NCBI RefSeq assembly: GCF_030156785.1
Contig: NZ_JASGLW010000002.1
Span: forward strand, 107,667-171,666
Direction: 5' to 3'
DNA: 64,000 nt
From: Methanohalophilus sp.
Lineage (GTDB): Archaea; Halobacteriota; Methanosarcinia; Methanosarcinales; Methanosarcinaceae
Below are positions 31,444 to 40,996 of this stretch, piece after piece. Made by a program: the position numbers and the translations under genes. The notes below the pieces were generated by a model. That model had not been told where the DNA came from. It did not search any database and saw only the letters and a program-made list of their open reading frames with translations. The stretch's first letter is position 1, and each line of letters opens with the position of its first letter.

Positions 31444-32604
31444 ATGAAAGCCTGTATAATGTGCGGAGGGGAGGGAACACGCCTCAGGCCCTTAACTTTT
31501 GACCGACCAAAACCAAATATTCCTATTATTAATAAGCCATCCCTTGTACACCTTATAGAACACCTTTCAAAGGAAGGGTTTAGCGAGATCGTAATCACAT
31601 TGGGGTACATGGCCGAGAAAATTGAAGAGCGGCTAGGCGATGGCACTATTTTTGGGGTACACATTGATTACGTTTATGAGGAAGAAAAGCTTGGGACTGC
31701 CGGTAGTGTGAAAAACGCCGAAGAGTATCTCGCAGAAGAACCGTTTCTTGTAGTTGCTGGAGATCATGTAATGGATTTGGAGCTCCGGAATATGTATCGC
31801 TTCCACGAAAACAATAATGCGATGGTTACTATAGGATTGCTTTCTATTGACGATCCGAGGGAATTTGGTATTGCAGACATGGATGTCTGTAACCGGATCC
31901 GAAGATTTCTTGAAAAACCCGGGCCGGGCGAAATATTCAGCAACCTTGCCAGTACGGGCATATATATGTGCCAGCCTGAAATTTTTGACTGGATTCCTCA
32001 AGGTAAACAGTTTGACTTTGCAAAGGATCTGTTCCCCAAATTCCTCGAAGAAGACATTACAATTAATGGTCTTCTGGTAAGAGGACACTGGACCGATGTT
32101 GGTAACCCACAGGCTTACAGGCAGGCACAGCGCTGGATGCTTGAAACCATGCCAGGCACTTCTATCGAAGGGCATTTCAATGCCAAAAATGCACGTATTG
32201 TCGGCCCGCTTAAGATTAGCAACAATGTTGTGATAGGTTCTAACAGTACCGTGGTTGGTCCCGTGATTCTCGGGGAGAATACTACCATTGGAGACAATGT
32301 CTTGATTGGACCCTATACTACAATCGATTCCAATTGTGTTATAATGGATGGTTGCAGGATACTGTCATCCTACATATATAGCGATGTTATCATCGGGAAA
32401 AACTGCAATGTTTCCGGATCCGTGATAGACAACAATACAGTTGTTGGACAGGACTGCAGTCTGGAAAACGGCACCGTAATCGGTCCACGTGTTAATATCG
32501 GAAATGAAGTTACGGTTCACTCCGATGTGAAGATCTGGCCGGAACTTACGATTAAAAGTGGAACCCGAGTAAAGAAAACTCTCCTTAACCCGGATTATGA
32601 ATAA
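31444..32604 (+). CDS. NDP-sugar pyrophosphorylase with left-handed beta-helix
   Basis: The 386-residue protein has the nucleotidyltransferase signature GGEGTRLRPLTFDRPKP and substrate residues in LGTAGSVKNAE and VVAGDH. From residue 245 on it has hexapeptide repeats, such as VVIGSNSTVVGPVILGENTT, that form a left-handed beta-helix. Such enzymes activate sugar-1-phosphates (glucose, mannose or GlcN) for glycan synthesis. Which nucleotide and sugar cannot be told from the sequence. It may supply the glycosyltransferases seen elsewhere. Ends in TAA. Confidence 0.88.
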   Translation: MKACIMCGGEGTRLRPLTFDRPKPNIPIINKPSLVHLIEHLSKEGFSEIVITLGYMAEKIEERLGDGTIFGVHIDYVYEEEKLGTAGSVKNAEEYLAEEPFLVVAGDHVMDLELRNMYRFHENNNAMVTIGLLSIDDPREFGIADMDVCNRIRRFLEKPGPGEIFSNLASTGIYMCQPEIFDWIPQGKQFDFAKDLFPKFLEEDITINGLLVRGHWTDVGNPQAYRQAQRWMLETMPGTSIEGHFNAKNARIVGPLKISNNVVIGSNSTVVGPVILGENTTIGDNVLIGPYTTIDSNCVIMDGCRILSSYIYSDVIIGKNCNVSGSVIDNNTVVGQDCSLENGTVIGPRVNIGNEVTVHSDVKIWPELTIKSGTRVKKTLLNPDYE

Positions 32605-32810
32605 TTGAGATAACAATTAATCAGAATATTTTGAAAGGGGTTGTTCTCCCTTTCAGAAACGCCTTCTCAAAATATATACTACCAGTAAAGTGCCAATTGC
32701 AACGAGAATCCATATTTAAGAATGTCGTAATGAAGCAAAGGAAATTTTAATCAGAAATTAACTGCAAATACTTATAACAGGTTAGAGATAACGTTTGGTG
32801 ATTTGCCTGA

Positions 32811-34499
32811 TTAATCCACGGATATGAGAGATGAGTAACCTGAAATTCCGGGTACTTTCATTAAAACATCATCCTTATTTTTGAACGGTCGCATCCTGAG
32901 TATTGCAGCTACTTCCGGGGCTGGAAGTCCAGCTTCTTTCATCAACCTACCGGATGCGGTGTTGATATCAAGAGGATACGGAACTCCTGTTATTGAACGG
33001 AAACCGTGCCCTGTAACTATTACATCTCTATATTGCCAGAGTGGTAGTTTTTCAGGAATCTGTACTAATATAGGATAAGTTCCCATCTGTCGTCCTGATG
33101 TCCAGAAACCACTCTTTCCTTTATTCACAACCTCGCACAGGACGTCTTTGAGCACAATCCCCTTCGGTATAACTTTCCTGAGCATCGGGAGATCAATTTC
33201 TTTGCGAACTTTATCCCTGTATTTTGAGAACTGTTTCGGATATAATGGGAGTTCCATATTTTCCAGTGGTGTTGATGGGAAACTCATCACCTGCCTGATA
33301 TTGATCCTTCGCAGCAAGAGACCGCTGTTCAGCACATTTTTTAAAAAATCAAAATTCAGTTGGAACGTCTTCTTGCTCTCGCCGGGAAGTCCGTGAACGA
33401 AATTAAGACCTGGCAGAAGTTCCGGTAAACCGGAAGTACCCCTTTTAGCCCCAATTTCATTCATCAGCTTAATGGCTTCGAAAACCTGTTTGGGATATGC
33501 TTTCAAATTGTTAGCTTTGATAACCGTCGGATCGGCACTCTCCATTCCCATGGCTGCAACATCACCGCTGGTGTGATATTTCACAATGGTTTTCATGATT
33601 TCCCTGCACTCATTGGGAAATGTGGCAATTGTAAGAGGATTGGCATTATCCATGTGCAGCACCTTAAGTTCAGGCGCAACAGCCCTTATACCACTGTAGA
33701 GTGATTCCAGTGCTTCGGCATCCGGCTGCCTGACCGATTCCCCAATATCTTTTGACTGGTACGAGAATATATCTGGTTGCCTGCCAATCCTGAAAAATCT
33801 TGCACCAAAATGATAAAGCTGCGCAACTTCGGAGATTACATCTTCGATTTTCCTGTAATCCGAATAGCCATAAGAGGCTTCGGTACAGAAAGAACAGTGC
33901 ACATTCCTCCCACACCCCCTGTAGGTTTCTATCTCACACATGACATTTGGGTAATCTGGATGTTTTTCAATTATGAAGGCACCTTTTTGCGACCATCTGG
34001 CTATTTCATCGTTTGTTCTAAGGCGTGAATCAATTGAAGCGGGATCGACAAGTTTTCCAGATTCGTCAAAGAGGTCTTTGATAAAAGCTTCAATGTCCCC
34101 GGAAGCCAGATAGCTATCATCCGGAAATGTGAGATATGTGGCTTTCTGCCCACCTTCCTTACTGTAACCCAGTTTTATAGGTCCTCCGATTATTTTGATA
34201 CCTTTTGAGTTTTTGCAAAGATAATCAATTTCGGAAGGAGTGATTGGTGTTGAGCGGAGATATTTGCCGGGAACCGTGACGCCGGACAGGATAATTACAA
34301 GATCGGCTTCTTTGATTACAGAAAAATCCGAAGAGCCGGGTATACGAAGCTGGTCGATTGTGAAATATAATATGTCATTGGTTTTTTGGCCGGATTCTAC
34401 AAGTGCTCCTGCGATATAACGGATGTAAGGAGAAATGTATGGAGGAACTCCAAAGCAGGCTGGTTCGTCAACGTATCCATCAATTATGACTGATCTCAT
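32811..34499 (-). CDS. B12-binding-type radical SAM protein with C-terminal helix-hairpin-helix
   Basis: The protein has an N-terminal region like cobalamin-binding radical SAM enzymes. A cysteine-rich site follows near residue 195 (CRGC, then CSFC five residues later). A SAM barrel includes MGMESADP and GLNFVHGLPGES. A helix-hairpin-helix end contains AAILRMRPFKNKDDVLMKVPG. The cluster spacing differs from the textbook CX3CX2C, as in some archaeal subfamilies. The reaction is unknown. ATG 34499 follows AGGA at 8 bp; ATG 34532 is an alternative. Divergent from ilvD. It ends in TAA. Confidence 0.78.
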   Translation of the reverse strand: MRSVIIDGYVDEPACFGVPPYISPYIRYIAGALVESGQKTNDILYFTIDQLRIPGSSDFSVIKEADLVIILSGVTVPGKYLRSTPITPSEIDYLCKNSKGIKIIGGPIKLGYSKEGGQKATYLTFPDDSYLASGDIEAFIKDLFDESGKLVDPASIDSRLRTNDEIARWSQKGAFIIEKHPDYPNVMCEIETYRGCGRNVHCSFCTEASYGYSDYRKIEDVISEVAQLYHFGARFFRIGRQPDIFSYQSKDIGESVRQPDAEALESLYSGIRAVAPELKVLHMDNANPLTIATFPNECREIMKTIVKYHTSGDVAAMGMESADPTVIKANNLKAYPKQVFEAIKLMNEIGAKRGTSGLPELLPGLNFVHGLPGESKKTFQLNFDFLKNVLNSGLLLRRINIRQVMSFPSTPLENMELPLYPKQFSKYRDKVRKEIDLPMLRKVIPKGIVLKDVLCEVVNKGKSGFWTSGRQMGTYPILVQIPEKLPLWQYRDVIVTGHGFRSITGVPYPLDINTASGRLMKEAGLPAPEVAAILRMRPFKNKDDVLMKVPGISGYSSLISVD

Positions 34500-34591
34500 G
34501 GTGAAAATCCTGTCCTTGATATTGGTTGACATAAGAAAGCATACTTATATTAATTATACTGTCATAGCTCATAGACACGTGAGGGCTGCAA

Positions 34592-36253
34592 ATGAGAAGC
34601 GACATGATCAAAAAAGGTGATGAGAGAGCTCCCAATAGGTCTCTCCTTAAAGCTACAGGTGTTACAGACTCTGAAATGGACAAGCCGTTCATAGCTGTCG
34701 TAAACTCCTGGACGGAAATTGTGCCCGGACATATCCATCTTGACAAAATAGCACGCGCGGTCAAGGACGGCATCCGTAATGCCGGAGGTGTTCCATTTGA
34801 ATTTAATACAATAGGAATCTGTGACGGTATTGCAATGGGACATGCGGGAATGAAGTATTCTCTTCCAAGCCGTGAAGCCATTGAAGATTCTATCGAACTT
34901 ATGATCGAAGGTCACCAGCTTGACGGGATGGTAATGATAACCGCCTGTGATAAGATTACTCCCGGTCACCTCATGGCCGCCGGAAGGCTGGATCTCCCCA
35001 CCATCGTTGTTACCGGAGGACCCATGCTTCCCGGATATGCAGATGACCAGCCTAGGGACTTGGTATCAGTTTTTGAGGGGGTCGGGGAAAAAAGGACAGG
35101 TAAAGCATCGGCTGAATATCTCAAGATGCTTGAGGATGTGTCCTGTGCAGGGGCCGGATCATGTGCCGGTATGTTTACTGCCAATACCATGGCCTGCATG
35201 AGTGAAGCTCTCGGGCTGAGCCTGCCGGGATGTGCTACGGCACATGCGGTGGATGCAAAGAAAATCCATATTTCAAAAATGTCAGGTGAGCGTATAGTTG
35301 GACTTGTCAGGGAAGGTACAACCGCCCGCGATATTGTAACTTCCAGGTCTTTTGAGAATGCCATCATGGTTGACATGGCGGTGGGCGGAAGCACCAACAC
35401 AACCCTTCACCTTCCAGCAATTGCACACGCTTTCGATATTGAACTCTCGCTTGAAACCTTCGACAGGCTCAGCAGGACTACTCCTCACCTCATAAACCTG
35501 CGACCCGGGGGTGAAAACCACATGCTGGACTTCGACCGCGCGGGAGGGGTGCAGGCCATCATGCAGCGTCTCAAATCCAGACTTAACCTTGACGAGAAGT
35601 CAGTTACCGGAAAAACCATTGGTGAAAATCTTGATGAATTCGTGATCATTAACCCGGAGACTAACAAGCGCATTATTGCAACTCTTGAAAACCCGCTGCA
35701 TAATGAAGGTGGGATTGCAGTACTCAAGGGCAGCCTTGCACCTGATGGAGCGGTTATCAAACAGTCTGCAGTAGACCCAAAGATGCTCAGGCATAGCGGG
35801 CCTGCAAGGGTTTTCGAAAGTGAGGAAGATGCAATGGAAGCTATCCTTGCAGAAAAAATTAAACCAGGTGACGTAGTCGTCATTCGGTATGAAGGGCCAA
35901 AAGGGGGACCCGGAATGCGGGAGATGCTATCGCCAACCTCGGCAATTGCAGGTATGGGGCTTGCGGATTCAGTTGCGCTTGTGACCGACGGAAGGTTCTC
36001 AGGCGGTACACGCGGACCATGCATCGGCCATATTTCCCCGGAAGCCATCGAAGGCGGTCCAATAGGACTGGTCCAGGAAGGCGACATAATCGAGATTGAC
36101 ATCCCTGGAAGAAGACTGGATCTTGCAGTCCCGGAAGATGAAATTGAAAAAAGAAGTGCAAATTTCAAGCCTCTTGTCAAACCGGTCAAGGGCTATCTTG
36201 CACGTTACAGGCAGAGCGTAAGTTCAGCAAACAAAGGCGCTATCAGGGACTGA
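34592..36253 (+). CDS. ilvD: Dihydroxy-acid dehydratase
   Basis: The 553-residue enzyme catalyses the dehydration step in valine, leucine and isoleucine synthesis. It has the iron-sulfur cysteines in [10 protein letters not shown] near residue 115 and [17 protein letters not shown] near 190. The C-terminal [12 protein letters not shown] motif lies near 470. Length is typical. The stop codon TGA lies in the loop of a perfect hairpin. It stands alone, divergent from the radical SAM gene. Confidence 0.95.
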   Translation: MRSDMIKKGDERAPNRSLLKATGVTDSEMDKPFIAVVNSWTEIVPGHIHLDKIARAVKDGIRNAGGVPFEFNTIGICDGIAMGHAGMKYSLPSREAIEDSIELMIEGHQLDGMVMITACDKITPGHLMAAGRLDLPTIVVTGGPMLPGYADDQPRDLVSVFEGVGEKRTGKASAEYLKMLEDVSCAGAGSCAGMFTANTMACMSEALGLSLPGCATAHAVDAKKIHISKMSGERIVGLVREGTTARDIVTSRSFENAIMVDMAVGGSTNTTLHLPAIAHAFDIELSLETFDRLSRTTPHLINLRPGGENHMLDFDRAGGVQAIMQRLKSRLNLDEKSVTGKTIGENLDEFVIINPETNKRIIATLENPLHNEGGIAVLKGSLAPDGAVIKQSAVDPKMLRHSGPARVFESEEDAMEAILAEKIKPGDVVVIRYEGPKGGPGMREMLSPTSAIAGMGLADSVALVTDGRFSGGTRGPCIGHISPEAIEGGPIGLVQEGDIIEIDIPGRRLDLAVPEDEIEKRSANFKPLVKPVKGYLARYRQSVSSANKGAIRD

Positions 36254-36262
36254 GTCCCTGAT
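36242..36262 (+). terminator. Perfect 9-bp hairpin with the ilvD stop codon as its loop
   Basis: ATCAGGGAC and GTCCCTGAT pair perfectly and the three-base loop is exactly the TGA stop of ilvD. It may protect or end the mRNA. The region 36263-36519 beyond it shows no gene. Confidence 0.6.
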
Positions 36263-36519
36263 GGTGGTTATCGGAGGTTTGTTTGGATTGTTAATGGTTG
36301 GCATTATAGAACTTTTTTAGCTAGCATAATGCTCTGATTTTTAACTCCTTGTTGAATTAAACGTTATCAATTGAATTAATCCCAAGAGCTGATAAGTCAA
36401 GATACTCTTGATTTCAACCCTCCTTTCAAGAAAGGTATTATTTCTATTCATGTTTAGTTGGATCCGGTTTGATCGACTAGATCATAACTAAGAATTATTG
36501 TATTTAGAAATATGACATC

Positions 36520-37242
36520 TCAGAGTACCTTGCTCAAGAAAACTTTTGTACGCTCATGCTTTGTATTACCAAAGACATCTTCGGGTCTGCCCTCTTCAAC
36601 AATTACACCATCATCCATAAATAAAACCCTGTCACCGACTTCACGGGCAAAACCCATTTCATGAGTAACAACAATCATAGTCATACCCTCCTTTGCGAGT
36701 GATTTCATGACTGCAAGGACTTCACCGACCATTTCCGGGTCAAGTGCAGAAGTGGGTTCATCAAAGAGCATAATTTTTGGTTGCATTGCAAGCGCTCTGG
36801 CAATTGCAACCCGTTGTTGCTGTCCTCCGGAAAGCGAGTCGGGGAACTCTCCTGCCTTTTCCTCAAGCCCCACCTTTTTCAGCAAGTCCATAGATCTTTG
36901 GTTTGCTTCCTCTTCACTCAAACCTCTTACAATAACAGGGGCAAGAGCAATATTTTTGAGAACATTCATGTGGGGGAATAGATTAAACCTCTGAAATACC
37001 ATTCCGACTTCTTCGCGTATTTTGTTAATATCAGTGGATGGATCAGTAATTTCTTCTCCATCAATCCAAATCTTTCCTGAAGTTGGCGTTTCTAGGAGAT
37101 TCAGACACCTTAAAAAAGTACTCTTACCTGAACCCGAAGGGCCAATTACACAGACAACTTCACTTTTCTCAATATATGTAGAAATTCCCTTGAGAACTTC
37201 ATTTTTTCCAAAGTACTTGTGTAAATCATTTACTTTTATCAA
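36520..37242 (-). CDS. Polar amino acid ABC transporter ATP-binding protein
   Basis: The 240-residue ATPase has Walker [10 protein letters not shown], signature [15 protein letters not shown], Walker [15 protein letters not shown] and an H-loop VVTHEMGFA. These are the features of the GlnQ/HisP family, which powers uptake of polar amino acids. It overlaps the permease gene by 17 bp, and the substrate-binding gene lies upstream in the same operon. It appears intact, unlike the permease. Confidence 0.9.
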   Translation of the reverse strand: MIKVNDLHKYFGKNEVLKGISTYIEKSEVVCVIGPSGSGKSTFLRCLNLLETPTSGKIWIDGEEITDPSTDINKIREEVGMVFQRFNLFPHMNVLKNIALAPVIVRGLSEEEANQRSMDLLKKVGLEEKAGEFPDSLSGGQQQRVAIARALAMQPKIMLFDEPTSALDPEMVGEVLAVMKSLAKEGMTMIVVTHEMGFAREVGDRVLFMDDGVIVEEGRPEDVFGNTKHERTKVFLSKVL

Positions 37243-37783
37243 CTATGCCCCACCTCCTTTCCAGCCAGTTAATCATACGCGATATCGTAAGGGTCATTAC
37301 AAGATACACAAGTGCAACTCCAATATACACCGGAAAAGAAGCAAACGTCGTTGCAACATATAATTGCCCGCTTTTGAGGAGCTCAGGAACGCCGATCACT
37401 GCAAGGAGAGAGGAGTCCTTGATTCCAGCCCTGACAATTTCAGCGACATAGGCACCACTATTGATACTGCAAACAATTACTCCCGCAAGAATGGGATCTA
37501 TTCTGAACGCTTCACCCGTAACATTGCTTATCAGACCAGGTATTCCATAGTAGAAAAGCAGGATTTGCACCAAGAGTGGGGTTCCACGGATAAAATCAAT
37601 ATATATAATACTTGGCAACCTAAGGATTTTCCGGGAAGACATCTTCCCTAATGCCATAAATATTCCTATAATTGTTCCGAAAAAAACGGATAAACTGGTT
37701 ACTTCAATAGTTATTATTGCCCCTTGAAGCAAACTGGGCATGACTGTAATTATGTGATTAAAGTAAGATTGGAGTATATCCAC
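37226..37783 (-). CDS. Polar amino acid ABC transporter permease lacking the EAA loop
   Basis: The 185-residue permease is about 40-45 residues shorter than the usual HisM/GlnP family length. The N-terminal membrane part ([17 protein letters not shown]) and the C-terminal part ([18 protein letters not shown]) are normal. However, AEIVRAGIK joins directly to DSSLL at about residue 122. The missing part in relatives holds the EAA motif that contacts the ATPase. The reading frame is kept, which points to an in-frame deletion. Without the loop the transporter is probably inactive or altered. It overlaps the ATPase gene. Confidence 0.8.
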   Translation of the reverse strand: MDILQSYFNHIITVMPSLLQGAIITIEVTSLSVFFGTIIGIFMALGKMSSRKILRLPSIIYIDFIRGTPLLVQILLFYYGIPGLISNVTGEAFRIDPILAGVIVCSINSGAYVAEIVRAGIKDSSLLAVIGVPELLKSGQLYVATTFASFPVYIGVALVYLVMTLTISRMINWLERRWGIVDKSK

Positions 37784-37806
37784 AACAACACCTGATTAAA
37801 AAATAT

Positions 37807-37828
37807 AAGAGCATTTGTCAATGCTCTT
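37807..37828 (-). terminator. Intercistronic hairpin in the amino acid ABC operon
   Basis: AAGAGCAT and ATGCTCTT pair perfectly around a 6-base loop between the substrate-binding gene and the permease gene. Such hairpins after binding-protein genes commonly raise their expression over the membrane parts. Confidence 0.5.
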
Positions 37829-37850
37829 TAATTCCATGTGCTTGGTTTAT

Positions 37851-38636
37851 TTAGCCAAAGTATTTTGCTAGCAGTTCATCATAAGTTCCGTCTGCAATGA
37901 CATTTTGCAATCCAGTGTTGATCATGTCAAGCAATTCCTTATTGCCCTCTTTTACGGCAAAGCCATAGGATTCACTTGTTAATTTATCATCAACAATTTT
38001 AATTTTACCGGGCTGTTGCTTTATATATGCCTCGGTTACTGGCAGATCATTGATAACGACGTCTGCTCCTCCACTAATCAATTCCATCATCACTACATCT
38101 ACAGTTGAGAATTCTTTTACTTCGGAAAGAATGCCGGCATCAAGCAATTCATGTGCTTTCATGGAACCGGTTGTACCTACCTGAACAGCGGCGATTTTAC
38201 CCTGCAAATCATCTACTCCGAGGATTTCGTCATTATCTGCAGCGACTGCAAGAGCAAGCCCCGCATTTATATAAGGTGCACTGAAATCAACTTCTTTTTC
38301 GCGCTCCTCTGTAATGGTCATGCCTGATGCTGCTATGTCTATATTGCCTCCCTGAAGAGCCGGGATCAATGCATCAAAACCTATGGGCTGTATTTCGACC
38401 TCAAATCCCTGATCTGCGGCAATTGCCTTGATAAGATCAATATCAAATCCAATTATTTCACCGGTTTCATCGGTATACTCAAATGGGGGAAATGTTGGTT
38501 CAGTTCCAACATAATAAAGTGGTATTTCTTCTGTTTCCTCTATGGTATCTCCAGTCTGATCTCCAGTACAACCAGAAGCTGCAATTGCAAATATTACAAG
38601 TGCCAACATAGTAATTTTTAAAAAGTTATTCGTCAT
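37851..38636 (-). CDS. Polar amino acid ABC transporter substrate-binding lipoprotein
   Basis: The 261-residue protein has a signal peptide ending in a lipobox-like AIAASGCTG. A linker rich in Glu and Thr follows, then a family 3 solute-binding domain with GTEPTFPPFEY, GFDIDLIKAIA and ASGMTITEEREK. It captures a polar or basic amino acid outside the cell and delivers it to the permease. It is first in the operon. It ends in TAA. The upstream region 38637-38958 has only promoter-like AT-rich sequence and short inverted repeats. Confidence 0.9.
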   Translation of the reverse strand: MTNNFLKITMLALVIFAIAASGCTGDQTGDTIEETEEIPLYYVGTEPTFPPFEYTDETGEIIGFDIDLIKAIAADQGFEVEIQPIGFDALIPALQGGNIDIAASGMTITEEREKEVDFSAPYINAGLALAVAADNDEILGVDDLQGKIAAVQVGTTGSMKAHELLDAGILSEVKEFSTVDVVMMELISGGADVVINDLPVTEAYIKQQPGKIKIVDDKLTSESYGFAVKEGNKELLDMINTGLQNVIADGTYDELLAKYFG

Positions 38637-38958
38637 GAAGCCTCCTTTAGTTAATTAAATACTTCTTAAATCAAGAAGAATCAATCAATTTAAGGTTTTC
38701 CTTTTAAATTGGGATATCCAATTGAAATCTATGAAAGAAATATTATGTCAGTGCTCCTTTTACCAAGGTTTGCTTTTGTAATAATAAATGAAGGAATTTT
38801 TAAAGGCGATTTATAAATGATCTCCTTAATCATTGACTATCAACCTCTACAAAAACAAATAGTGAAGCTTCTCTTATATCATGGTGGAAACAGCATTTTC
38901 AATTAAAAACAGATAAAAGAATCAAATGCCCATTTTACCAACTGTTTAAGTCCTCATT

Positions 38959-39385
38959 TTAATTTTTATTTCTCCTGTACATGAACAGGAATGTCAAACC
39001 AAATATTGCAGCTACCGGGAGTTCAATGGTCGGGAACTGAGGGATTTTATATTCGGTCCATGTTTTAGTGGCCGGAGATTCCAGTATGATATCCAAAATA
39101 GCTACTCCCGGAACTGAGAGTTCATCTACAATGATGGCATCTTAACCCCCTTGCAGTTCCTGTATATGTGAAAATTGCCTGTCCTGAAGAATTTGTGGTA
39201 TTGACGTGAGTCCCTGATGCAGACCAGAAGTAATATTGAATCCTCCCTGAAGCTCCTTGCAACCAGAGCGCCAGATGCATCAATCACCGCCTTTTCAAGG
39301 GAAACAATGTACTTATTTGGACAGGGGAACCAATAACAGCCTTTCCATACAATTCATCGGAAACATAAATGGTAAGCTCTTTCAT
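38959..39385 (-). pseudogene. Frameshifted PEF-CTERM surface protein with Ig-like domain
   Basis: The 3' part encodes YKIPQFPTIELPVAA followed by a hydrophobic helix and basic YRRNKN, ending in TAA. This is the PEF-CTERM sorting signal of methanogen surface proteins. Upstream frames give MKELTIYVSDELYGKAVIGS and later SSGQAIFTYTGTARG, the pattern of a bacterial-type Ig-like repeat. At least two frameshifts (near 39300 and near 39145) break the frame. No signal peptide is seen, so the N-terminus is also missing. It is a relic of a cell-surface protein. Confidence 0.75.
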
Positions 39386-39458
39386 TTTTGTTCCCTGCTA
39401 ATCAGAATATAAAAGTAACGATCTTATGAAGCTTATGTTAAAATATCCATTCCTTTAC

Positions 39459-40391
39459 TTAGATAAGCTTGTGGAACGGATGGTCGGGGGAAGAAGTAAG
39501 ATTCTCAAAAGGTGCAGACTCGGTTAGTATGATATCCGCCATCGCACATAGGGGAAACACAAGTGACGCATTCTCAATCGGACCGTAAAGCACAAAATTC
39601 CCGCCTGCCGCCTGCTGGAGAACCGCAGAACCCACATCGCACATCCTGTAGGCAAGCGGATCAACCTTCCTTTTTTCCTTAATCCATTTCCATGAGGATG
39701 GTGCATTATGGATTCCCGAACCCACCGGAAGACCCCACTTTGCCTTAACAGCAAGGCTAATCCTCAGGCTAATCCCTGAACCGTTGCCCATAGGAGTAAT
39801 CCCCGGATCTATCAGGCGATTGGTGATTCCGCATTCAATTGCAATTTCAAGTAATCCTTTGTCAAGCAGCCCTCCGCCGTTCTCAAGCATGTCCATCCGC
39901 CCCTTAAAGGATGAATCAACCGCATTAAACCCAAGGATTATAGCACTGTCAATATCCGACTCTGCAAGAAAATCGCGCTCCTTGGGTGTGATACTCATAT
40001 TAATTGAATTGTAAACAGCCCTGTCCACAAGTCCGATTTCCTCCATATAACCGGCCACCTGCATCCTTGCAGCAGCATCCGGTGAATCAATAATTAATGG
40101 TGCATCGGTAATTTCGGAAACAAAATCCACATAATTTGTAAGGGCAGTTGCAGTATTGCCAAAAATATGAACCAGGTGAGGATTACCGGTTTCATCCGAT
40201 GCAGAAGCCTGGGTGTTTATGAGATCCTCAGCTTTCACGCGGTTAAATAATCCCTCATTTTTATCCTCCACAATGCTGTGTCCTTCATAAAAAATAGTAC
40301 CTGCAAGGGCTGTTGCAAGTTCGCCGGGATTTCCCCCGATTTTCACTCCTGCAATATTAGCAATTTCCTGCTTGTTTTTGAACCTGAACAT
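39459..40391 (-). CDS. mtxH: MtrH-like methyltransferase (MtxH)
   Basis: The 310-residue protein is homologous to MtrH, the subunit of methyl-H4MPT:coenzyme M methyltransferase that moves the methyl group from methyl-tetrahydromethanopterin to the corrinoid of MtrA. Recognisable parts are IAGVKIGGNPGELATAL, APLIIDSPD and DRAVYNSINMSI. Here it stands with an MtrA-like and an MtxX gene instead of the full mtr operon. That matches the mtxXAH cluster known from Methanosarcina, whose substrate is not established. It is last in the operon and ends in TAA. Confidence 0.82.
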   Translation of the reverse strand: MFRFKNKQEIANIAGVKIGGNPGELATALAGTIFYEGHSIVEDKNEGLFNRVKAEDLINTQASASDETGNPHLVHIFGNTATALTNYVDFVSEITDAPLIIDSPDAAARMQVAGYMEEIGLVDRAVYNSINMSITPKERDFLAESDIDSAIILGFNAVDSSFKGRMDMLENGGGLLDKGLLEIAIECGITNRLIDPGITPMGNGSGISLRISLAVKAKWGLPVGSGIHNAPSSWKWIKEKRKVDPLAYRMCDVGSAVLQQAAGGNFVLYGPIENASLVFPLCAMADIILTESAPFENLTSSPDHPFHKLI

Positions 40392-40405
40392 TTCTTAAAT
40401 CTCCC

Positions 40406-40993
40406 TCAATCAACCTCATATATCAGACCACATGACGTGTCCATGAAGACGTTTTCCGCAACAATAACATCTGCATCGACTTCATCCATGGAGAAGAGAC
40501 ACCTGCTGGAAGGCTGCTGGAACATTATCGGTGGTTCAGGGAAGGGATCTCCCTTATTTTTGTATTCCTCAATAATCCGGCTGATTTCACCACCATCGCA
40601 AAGCCCGATGTTCTCGATGAAAGTAACCTGCCTCTGGAACCTCTTTATCATGGCTTCATCAATATTCTCAATAAATGGAATGGCACCCTCTGAACCGATG
40701 ATCCTACCGTTTTCATCAATGCCATTCTTGTAAAGGGAAAGCAGCGTTTGTCCTGCAAGATGACCGCGGGATTCAGATCCACAAAGCAGAATGTATCGGA
40801 TATTGGAGTTAGAAATCACGTTTGCAACAATCTTCTCAGCCCCGAGATTCTCCGTCTTGCAACTTCCCCATATGGCTGCATTTACATCGGGTTCCATGTG
40901 ACTTGCAAGGGTCACCACTGCAATCCGGGATTCTGGATTTCCTGGAACACAATCCCCTCTCACCACAGGCCATGTGGCAGTTGTATTCTCCAT
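40406..40993 (-). CDS. mtxA: MtrA-like corrinoid protein (MtxA)
   Basis: The 195-residue protein is homologous to the cytoplasmic domain of MtrA (start WPVVRGDCVPGNPESRIAVV). H78 in ESRGHLAGQ corresponds to the corrinoid-ligating histidine. The C-terminal membrane anchor of MtrA is absent, so MtxA is soluble. It is the likely corrinoid partner of MtxH, forming a small soluble methyl-transfer pair. It lies 3 bp after mtxX and 14 bp before mtxH. Ends in TGA. Confidence 0.82.
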   Translation of the reverse strand: MENTTATWPVVRGDCVPGNPESRIAVVTLASHMEPDVNAAIWGSCKTENLGAEKIVANVISNSNIRYILLCGSESRGHLAGQTLLSLYKNGIDENGRIIGSEGAIPFIENIDEAMIKRFQRQVTFIENIGLCDGGEISRIIEEYKNKGDPFPEPPIMFQQPSSRCLFSMDEVDADVIVAENVFMDTSCGLIYEVD

Positions 40994-40996
40994 TTT

